From DSWT01 sp036845725 (GTDB lineage Bacteria > Chloroflexota > Anaerolineae > B4-G1 > SLSP01): a stretch of 30,514 nucleotides of DNA. The notes under the pieces are model-generated. The model was not told where the DNA came from and ran no database searches. It saw nothing but the letters and a program-made list of their open reading frames with translations. A program made the position numbers and the translations under genes. This document shows, in pieces, positions 22,619 through 28,481 of the stretch. The DNA lies in contig DAIUDK010000058.1 of assembly GCA_036845725.1 (NCBI GenBank), forward strand, positions 1-30,514, given 5' to 3'. The stretch's first letter is position 1, and each line of letters opens with the position of its first letter.

Positions 22619-23395
22619 ATGGCACTTTTGCGTCTCGACCATGTTCCAGAGACCGTCAAGGTTAACCTGCCGTTGTATGTCATTCTTCCAGACCCTCGCG
22701 CGATGGGCGGGGTTCCTGTTGCCAAACGCAAGGTTCTTTACCTGTTGCACGGCCTGAGCGACGATGGCAGTGCCTGGCAGCGTTATACGTCTATCGAGAC
22801 CCTGGCGGCGGCATACGGTTTGGTGGTGGTCATGCCCTCGGTCGGGCGGAGTTTTTACACCGACCAATCCAACGGCCAGCGTTACTTTTCTTACCTGACC
22901 GGGGAACTGCCACGTTACCTGGCCGACGTCTTCGGCCTGACGCCTCGCCGGGAAGACACCTTTATCGCCGGTAACTCGATGGGCGGCTACGGCGCATTCA
23001 AGGCGGCCTTGTTACACCCTGAAATGTACGCTGCCGCGGCCAGTTTTTCCGGCGTGCTATCGCTGGAGATTCTCAGGCTCAATCCAGATGATCGTCGCCA
23101 TGAGGAGTTTGCTTTGCTGTTCGGTGACCTGGATAAACTCTCCGGCAGCGAGTATGATCCGGCGGTCTGGCTACAACGCGCCGCTCAGAAACCGGCCGGC
23201 GTGCCGCACCTGTACATCGCCGTTGGCCGCCAGGAGGACCTGTACCCGCTCAGCGGCTACTTTCATGCTGCTTGCCAGTCGTTGAGCGTGTCATCTGAAT
23301 ATCACGAGGAAGATGGTCATCACGACTGGTTCCTGTGGGATCGCCAAATCCGGCGGTTCCTGGATTCCATCTTGGGGCCGCTCTCTGAACTATAG
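22619..23395 (+). CDS. Alpha/beta-hydrolase esterase (EstA/tributyrin esterase-like)
   Basis: This is a 258-residue putative carboxylesterase of the esterase D/acetyl esterase group. The N-terminus MALLRLDHVPETVKVNLPLYVILPD is typical (shown in part). The oxyanion loop is LLHGLSDDG (about 42-50). The nucleophile Ser120 is in GNSMGG, Asp207 (GRQEDLY) is a probable acid, and His235 in GHHDW is the probable base. The frame extends upstream to 22580 inside the symporter gene, but ATG 22619 has AAGGAGAGG upstream and gives the family's usual N-terminus. No signal peptide is visible, so it should act in the cytosol on the imported compound. Substrate unknown. Confidence 0.9.
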   Translation: MALLRLDHVPETVKVNLPLYVILPDPRAMGGVPVAKRKVLYLLHGLSDDGSAWQRYTSIETLAAAYGLVVVMPSVGRSFYTDQSNGQRYFSYLTGELPRYLADVFGLTPRREDTFIAGNSMGGYGAFKAALLHPEMYAAAASFSGVLSLEILRLNPDDRRHEEFALLFGDLDKLSGSEYDPAVWLQRAAQKPAGVPHLYIAVGRQEDLYPLSGYFHAACQSLSVSSEYHEEDGHHDWFLWDRQIRRFLDSILGPLSEL

Positions 23396-23534
23396 AGTCT
23401 ATCCGAAAATTCACTGGGTGCGGTATTTTGCGCCTGAAGGCGCGGGTGCTCAAAAAACAGCTTTAGCCGCCCATTCCGACGATAGCGTGAAACCGTGATA
23501 ATTTTTGGATTGGTTCATGAAGTATGATAATACT

Positions 23535-23620
23535 GAGGATGAATAGCGAATCACGTGAATGTCTGTATTCGCCGAATCTTGGCTGATTTTTTAGGGATTC
23601 GCATGGATTAGCGAGATTAA
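23535..23620. repeat. Repeat-like spacer upstream of the PHP gene
   Basis: The stretch is made of short echoing words (GAATCACGTGAATG, ATTCGCCGAATC, GATTCGCATGGATTAGCGAGATTAA). This style matches dispersed intergenic repeats in environmental genomes, like the spacer at 1184-1387. An additional GCGCC-TGAA-GGCGC hairpin lies at 23430-23443. No gene is supported in 23396-23624. Confidence 0.4.
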
Positions 23621-23624
23621 CGGT

Positions 23625-24971
23625 TTGTTCTCACAGGAGGTGAGCATCGATACAGCATTGCGCATTGAATATTTCGTCGGACACAAACAGGAGGGACAGT
23701 ATCTGACGGTCCCATTCATCATGCCGCCTGACGTCGAAACATTCTCACTCACCTACCATTACGCACGCTACGGCGGCAGTGCGACCGACGTTCCGCACGG
23801 TCACTTTACGCCCCGGCAGAGCATCAATATCATCGACCTGGGCTTGATCGCTCCGGATGGAACCGAGGTGGGCGAGAGCGGATCGGACAGGGTCCGCATC
23901 GAGGTCGGCGAGACCGCCGCCACGCCTGGGTACCGGCCCCGTCGTCTGGTTTCCGGTGAATGGCACATCCTGCTGGGGGCGTACAAAGTTGCGCCGGAGG
24001 GAGTGACTGTCACCTACGAACTGACCTTCACGCCCAAGCGGCGGCGCCTGCTCAAGGGCGATTTACACGTTCACACGCTGGCCTCGGATGGTGTTCTCAC
24101 CGTAGAAGAATTGGGGCGGCATGTCTTGCGCCACGGTCTGGATTTTCTCGCCATCACCGACCACAACCAAATGATCGCGGCGGATGCTCTGCCGCACATT
24201 CCGGGATTGACGTTAATCCCCGGCATCGAATGGACGCATTACAAAGGGCACGCGACCTTCATAGGCGTTGACCGGCCCTACGATGGCTCCTTCGCGGCGA
24301 ACACGTCTGAGGAAGTCATGGCGCGTTTTGCGGCGGCGCGTGCGCGCGGCGCGCTCATCACCATTGCCCATCCCTTCGACGAGGGCTGCCCTTTCCTGTT
24401 CGACCCTGATTCTCTGCCCTTTGACTGCATTGAGGTCTGGAACGGCCCGATGCGCCCTGCCAATTTGCAAGCGTTGGGTTGGTGGCACAGCCTGCTCGTT
24501 GCCGGGAAGAAAATCCCAGTGTGCGGTGGGAGCGACTATCACCACAGCCAGCTCTTCCTCTTCCCCGGCGGGCCGGCGACCTGCGTGTATGCTCTGTCGG
24601 CGGGTGCGTCGGATATCCTGTCTGCGTTGCGGCGCGGGCATGCCTACATTATGTTTGCCCCCGACGGCCCCACGTTGAGCATGACTGCTGGAGAGGCGAT
24701 GATGGGGGATAGCGTGCCCTTTGCGCTCGTCAAGGAACTGCAGGTCGATGTCACCGGTCTGCGTGCGAGGGATGTGTTACAAGTGATGACCGCACAGGGC
24801 AGTACTGTCCTCATGACAGCCGGAACGCCCGGCGATTTCCAGGGATCGTATACAATGGAGGCCCCAGGATTTGCCCGTGTTGAGATTTTGCGCGAATTCG
24901 TGCCCGGTATGCCCATACTTCCGGCGCTGATCTCGAATCCGATCTATTTCGATTGTCAGACTGTTCCATAA
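23625..24971 (+). CDS. CehA/McbA-type PHP-domain metallohydrolase
   Basis: This is a predicted metal-dependent phosphoesterase/hydrolase of the PHP superfamily. Residues about 1-140 form a beta-rich N-terminal domain. The PHP domain follows with GDLHVHTLASDG (about 145-156), DFLAITDHN (173-181), PGIEWTHYKGHATFIG, then IAHPFDEG and GGSDYHHS, which together supply the metal-binding His and Asp residues. The final part is a small beta domain. Related CehA/McbA proteins hydrolyse carbamate or amide bonds, but most members have no known substrate. The start is unclear. TTG 23625 is the farthest upstream with little support. A perfect AGGAGGTGA (23635-23643) instead points to codon ATC at 23646. 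The gene may therefore begin 7 codons later than listed. Confidence 0.88.
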   Translation: MFSQEVSIDTALRIEYFVGHKQEGQYLTVPFIMPPDVETFSLTYHYARYGGSATDVPHGHFTPRQSINIIDLGLIAPDGTEVGESGSDRVRIEVGETAATPGYRPRRLVSGEWHILLGAYKVAPEGVTVTYELTFTPKRRRLLKGDLHVHTLASDGVLTVEELGRHVLRHGLDFLAITDHNQMIAADALPHIPGLTLIPGIEWTHYKGHATFIGVDRPYDGSFAANTSEEVMARFAAARARGALITIAHPFDEGCPFLFDPDSLPFDCIEVWNGPMRPANLQALGWWHSLLVAGKKIPVCGGSDYHHSQLFLFPGGPATCVYALSAGASDILSALRRGHAYIMFAPDGPTLSMTAGEAMMGDSVPFALVKELQVDVTGLRARDVLQVMTAQGSTVLMTAGTPGDFQGSYTMEAPGFARVEILREFVPGMPILPALISNPIYFDCQTVP

Positions 24972-25095
24972 AGCTGGAGAAAATGTCCTATTTGACACGA
25001 GACTGCGTGCTATGCGCGTCTCTGCTATGTTTCCGAAACGTAGCTACGGGACTATCTCTATGTACTCGGTGGCTATTTTGAGGGGAGGTGCATCT

Positions 25096-26190
25096 ATGCG
25101 TATCTGGAATATGTTGTTCACATTTATATTGTCGTTGGCCCTGCTCTGGCTGCTCACCTGGGGTGTTGCCGCGTCCACTGCCGCGTTAGCTACCATCCGC
25201 TACGTCGCACCGGGTGGCAACTGTGGGGGGGGGACGGCGACCCCCTGCTACGCCACGCTCCAGGCGGCTATCGACGCCGCTGCACCCGGCGACGAAGTGC
25301 GCGTGGCGCAGGGCGTCTACGTTGATGTGGCTACGAAGCAGTACACCCTGGATGGCTCGCAAACAATCGTACAGGCGATGTTTATCGACAGGAGTCTGAC
25401 GGTGCGGGGAGGCTACTCTATCACTGATTGGGAGACAGCCCAACCGGCGCTCTATCCAACAATAATTGATCCGCAGGGGCAGGGACGTGGCGGTGTAATC
25501 GCCTCACCGGGTCCCGTGACGCTGGAGGGATTGACCATCGTCCACGGTTACGCTGAGGGGAGTGGCGGCGGCCTTTATGCCGTTGACAGTAACGTCGTTA
25601 TCCGTGATTGTTACATTATGTCCAGCACCGATGGTTTGATGTTGTGGAACAATCGCGTGACGTTGATTAATAACGTGATTGCGGCTAATGCGGAAGCGGG
25701 TTTAATCGTCAGTGGCGCTGAGGTGAAGGCATGGCACGTCACTGTGGCGGATAATGGCGACGTTGGCCTGTGGGCGAAAAACTCCGAACAGATTCCCGCG
25801 CATGTGTTCATGACCAACACGATCCTGAGCGGGCCACAAGTGGGCGTGCGCGTTATAGGAAATGCTGAAGATCCTACCACTATATATCTGGCTGGGGCAT
25901 TATGGCAGAATCTTACACAGACGCAGATATACTCCGGCGGACAGATTACCCACTACCAAAACTATATCGGACCTCCGAGTTTTATGGGAACGGGTGACTA
26001 TCGCCTGACTGCTGCATCCCTGGCACGGAACCGAGGTCTGACTTCACACGTGCGCTACGACATCATCGCCGTCCGCCGCGATCCATTGCCCGACATGGGC
26101 GCTTATGAGTATGACGATCCAGACAGTATCCGCCAAGTATTTTTACCGTTGGTGATGCGCTCCGCAACGGGGATCAAAGCAACTCATTGA
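25096..26190 (+). CDS. Secreted right-handed beta-helix protein
   Basis: This is a 364-residue exported protein. The N-terminus MRIWNMLFTFILSLALLW forms a signal peptide with cleavage likely near ASTAALA. The mature part begins IRYVAPGGNCGGG and ATPCYATLQAAIDAAAPGDEVRVAQG, the typical opening of Chloroflexota parallel beta-helix proteins. These bind or degrade polysaccharides or act as surface proteins. Turn repeats such as LEGLTIVHGYAEGSGGGLYAV, NVVIRDCYIMSS and VTLINNVIAANAEAG follow. The C-terminus ends VFLPLVMR plus nine residues, matching two other secreted proteins here. ATG 25096 has GGAGG seven bases upstream, better than the 25012 alternative. No pectate-lyase catalytic set is evident, so no enzymatic role is assigned. 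Confidence 0.88.
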   Translation: MRIWNMLFTFILSLALLWLLTWGVAASTAALATIRYVAPGGNCGGGTATPCYATLQAAIDAAAPGDEVRVAQGVYVDVATKQYTLDGSQTIVQAMFIDRSLTVRGGYSITDWETAQPALYPTIIDPQGQGRGGVIASPGPVTLEGLTIVHGYAEGSGGGLYAVDSNVVIRDCYIMSSTDGLMLWNNRVTLINNVIAANAEAGLIVSGAEVKAWHVTVADNGDVGLWAKNSEQIPAHVFMTNTILSGPQVGVRVIGNAEDPTTIYLAGALWQNLTQTQIYSGGQITHYQNYIGPPSFMGTGDYRLTAASLARNRGLTSHVRYDIIAVRRDPLPDMGAYEYDDPDSIRQVFLPLVMRSATGIKATH

Positions 26191-26339
26191 CCAAAATGAT
26201 GCAGTCTGGGCGAACGTCTGCTATTTGCTTTAGCAGATGCTATCCGCGATGAAGTACTGTTGAATCTGCTGCTCTATATCATGCTGTGTGTTTCCAATGC
26301 CTGATTCCACGGGGCGAATAGAGATAGTCACGGTGGTAA

Positions 26340-26876
26340 TTGGATTTTAGCAGAACAAACCAGACGATTACGATTCGACCGATACAAGAGAGCGATGCCG
26401 CGGCGTTCCTGGCTCTGCGCACTCAACTAGACGCCGAGACGCATTTGATGATGTTGGAACCGGGTGAACGCGACCAGGATTTGGAACGTCAATGCGCGGA
26501 GTTGCGCTCCGTGCTGGCGCGCGCGAATCACGCCATCTTGCTGGCGGTGACGGAAGACCAGCGGTTAGCCGGCTATCTGGAAGCTGAAGGTGGCCGGTTT
26601 CGACGTAACCGGCATACGGCGACTATTGTTCTGGGCGTACTAAACGTCTATCACAAGCAGGGCATTGGTACACGCCTGCTGCAAAGCGTCGAGGCTTGGG
26701 CGGGAACCTGTGGCGTCCGGCGGCTCGAACTGACTGTCATGGTGCATAACCGTGTCGCGCAGGCTTTGTATACCAAAATGGGCTTTGTCATCGAGGGTCG
26801 ACGCCAGTGGTCGCTGCTAGTCGATGGCGCTTTTGTAGACGAATACAGTATGGCGAAACTTATTCCGGCGGATTAG
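26340..26876 (+). CDS. GNAT-family N-acetyltransferase
   Basis: This is a 178-residue acyl-CoA transferase of the GNAT fold. The N-terminal block is ITIRPIQESDAAAFLALR. The coenzyme A site is VLNVYHKQGIGTRLLQSVEAWA, with the typical Q/R-x-x-G-x-G/A pattern as QGIGTR. LELTVMVHNRVAQALYTKMGFVIEGRR is the standard last segment. The layout most resembles protein or small-molecule acetyltransferases of the RimI/RimJ-like group. The substrate cannot be predicted. The only in-frame start without truncating the fold is TTG 26340, which has only a weak GGTGG close upstream. The spacer before it (26191-26339) holds a 6-bp hairpin TCTGCT...AGCAGA (26217-26237) and no gene. Confidence 0.85.
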   Translation: MDFSRTNQTITIRPIQESDAAAFLALRTQLDAETHLMMLEPGERDQDLERQCAELRSVLARANHAILLAVTEDQRLAGYLEAEGGRFRRNRHTATIVLGVLNVYHKQGIGTRLLQSVEAWAGTCGVRRLELTVMVHNRVAQALYTKMGFVIEGRRQWSLLVDGAFVDEYSMAKLIPAD

Positions 26877-27039
26877 GGATAGGGTGATAAGCACTGTGCC
26901 ACACCTTTGCCAAACGAATGCTGCGAGAGTTGAAACTGATCTGGTGACGGTGGGTGCGCTGATGAGGCACAGTTCTGTAGCGACGACTACAATTTAAACA
27001 CAGCCGAGCGAGGTGGATTTAGCCGAGGCGGTGGCAGAA

Positions 27040-27108
27040 TCAGGGTGAGAGATCTTCCTTAGCCAGATCCACCGTATTCGCCAAATTCTTACCGTTCTGG
27101 TGCACCAT
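27040..27108 (-). CDS. Candidate small ORF of 22 codons with good ribosome site
   Basis: On the minus strand ATG 27108 starts MVHQNGKNLANTVDLAKEDLSP and stops. AGGAG lies seven bases upstream, and a possible promoter (TTGGTT 27156-27151, 17 bases, TATAAG 27133-27128) would place the transcript start almost at that site. It may be a small protein or the undamaged head of a lost gene. No homology is recognised. The 26877-27332 spacer otherwise holds only this, the remnant at 27171, and a 7-bp inverted repeat GGTGGAT/ATCCACC (27012-27018 and 27066-27072). Confidence 0.3.
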   Translation of the reverse strand: MVHQNGKNLANTVDLAKEDLSP

Positions 27109-27170
27109 CTACTCTCTCCTATAACCTCTTATACTTTGTGTTGCAAAGATAACCAATTGAGGTGGTTTTC

Positions 27171-27236
27171 GTGGCACAAACTATAACGACTCTTGGCTCT
27201 AAAGAGGCCGCCTTTCTGATCGCCTTCGCTGCTTAG
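27171..27236 (+). pseudogene. Probable remnant: start of a lost gene (AbiEi-like N-terminus)
   Basis: GTG 27171 follows GAGGTGG about five bases upstream, an apt ribosome site. It opens a frame MAQTITTLGSKEAAFLIAFAA that meets TAG after 21 codons. The pattern TLGSKEAAFLIAF resembles the first helix of winged-helix proteins such as AbiEi-type antitoxins, which often begin this way. The downstream sequence is taken over by the next gene, so the rest has been lost. Family assignment is a guess from 21 residues. Confidence 0.3.
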
Positions 27237-27332
27237 GGGAAGATGATCTTCACTTTCCACATCAGGAACGTTTTCGTTGTCAAATCCGTCTCAACTACAT
27301 CCAAAGACAAACGTAAAGGAGGAGTAGTTGAG

Positions 27333-28358
27333 ATGTCCTCAAAAGTCGGTTCTCTTTTTCTTTTGATCGTCGTCACAATTCTATTCACTGCTGGCCTTGT
27401 TTATGCCACTATTGGGTTGCCCAATCTGATCAATAGCTGGTTGATTCAAACATTCGATTTTCCGGGTGTCGATTCCAGTATTGAGAGCAGTGTCACCGAG
27501 GCGTTTATCCAATCGAACCATATTCGGCTCATCGGATTCGGATGCTTTGCTGGTGTCGTAGCTCTGATTGGGATCGGGTTGGTCGCTGAAAAACGACACC
27601 TGGCATCGTTGGGGGCGTTCGCCTTCTTTCTCCCTACTTTTGGGCATTTCGCGCTCAATATGTTCTTTCTGGCCGGTTTGGGGATACTGCGAGTCGTCTG
27701 GATGCCGATTTTGGACGTTTCCTACAGTTGGTTGAACTTGGGGGATATTGCTTATTTGCCCTATATGGTGCTGGTCTATTTCCCTGCGCTCATCGGCATT
27801 GACATTAGAGCCTATGTGATCTATTTCTTCATGATCTCTGGGATGTTTTTGTTTATACTGGGCGTCTTCACGTGGTTATACACCTACGCACAAGGCAGAC
27901 GTATCGTGGATTGGGGACTCTATCGTTTTTCACGGCATCCACAGTACCTGGGTTGGATAGTGTGGAGTTATGGCCTGATGCTGTATATCTCGCGTATGCG
28001 TGGTCCGCGGATCATGTACAGTCTTGGCGGGAGCTTGCCGTGGCTTCTATCGACAATGGTCATCGTTTGTGTGGCCATGCTGGAAGAGATGAAGATGAAC
28101 CAGGCAGACGCATATGAAGGCTACCGGGCCAAAACGCCATTTCTGCTGCCACTGCCTGCTTTTGTTTCTCGCGTGATTTCCTGGTCCTTTCGGTTGGTGT
28201 TAAGAAAAGAAAGACCTGAGCATGGATGGGAAGTGCTCGTCATCCTGTTACTGTATACCGGGATCTTGGTGTTACTCTCCGTGCCCTTTGTCGTGTTTCA
28301 CTGGCCTCCCGATACCGGCTGGTTTCGATTTCCGTTCAACGTACCACCATTTTTATAG
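27333..28358 (+). CDS. Membrane methyltransferase of the isoprenylcysteine/phospholipid type
   Basis: This is a 341-residue integral membrane protein with about eight hydrophobic segments. The C-terminal half contains the ICMT/PEMT signature: GLYRFSRHPQYLGWIVWSYG, where the RHPQYLG motif binds S-adenosylmethionine. EEMKMNQADAYEGYRAKTPFLLPLP follows, matching the family's E/Y-x-x-Y-R-x-x-x-P end. The N-terminal half of about 170 residues adds four to five membrane segments not found in short ICMT-like proteins. ATG 27333 has AAAGGAGG about ten bases upstream; the frame reaches to 27243 without a better site. Bacteria lack prenylated CaaX proteins, so the substrate is more likely a lipid or small hydrophobic molecule. 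It ends convergently with the Ig/PKD gene. Confidence 0.82.
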   Translation: MSSKVGSLFLLIVVTILFTAGLVYATIGLPNLINSWLIQTFDFPGVDSSIESSVTEAFIQSNHIRLIGFGCFAGVVALIGIGLVAEKRHLASLGAFAFFLPTFGHFALNMFFLAGLGILRVVWMPILDVSYSWLNLGDIAYLPYMVLVYFPALIGIDIRAYVIYFFMISGMFLFILGVFTWLYTYAQGRRIVDWGLYRFSRHPQYLGWIVWSYGLMLYISRMRGPRIMYSLGGSLPWLLSTMVIVCVAMLEEMKMNQADAYEGYRAKTPFLLPLPAFVSRVISWSFRLVLRKERPEHGWEVLVILLLYTGILVLLSVPFVVFHWPPDTGWFRFPFNVPPFL

Positions 28359-28423
28359 TGGAGTTTGCTGATGTCAAACCATCAACACCTACTCGACCAT
28401 CTTTTCACCTTTTACTGCTAGGA

Positions 28424-28451
28424 CCTGGCGGCCCTGAAGTGGGCCGCCAGG
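28424..28451. terminator. GC-rich hairpin between convergent genes
   Basis: A perfect 11-bp stem, CCTGGCGGCCC (28424-28434) with GGGCCGCCAGG (28441-28451), closes a 6-base loop. It sits midway between the two converging stop codons. It has no T-tract on either side, but its place suggests a shared terminator or 3'-end block. Confidence 0.6.
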
Positions 28452-28481
28452 CAAAGTGCAACGCGGGAAAGGTGTCGAGTG

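Noticed and set aside
23548..23563. Possible parS site around CACGTG
   Set aside because: Only the CACGTG core matches; the outer bases of the TGTTTCACGTGAAACA consensus are not present on the left and only partly on the right.
25225..25233. Run of nine G in the beta-helix gene, possible phase-variable tract
   Set aside because: It encodes Gly-Gly-Gly in a normal position of the family motif, the frame is intact, and one mononucleotide run is not enough evidence of phase variation.
26959..26966. CTGATGAG, reminiscent of a hammerhead ribozyme core
   Set aside because: No following GAAA core and no stems of the right spacing could be drawn.
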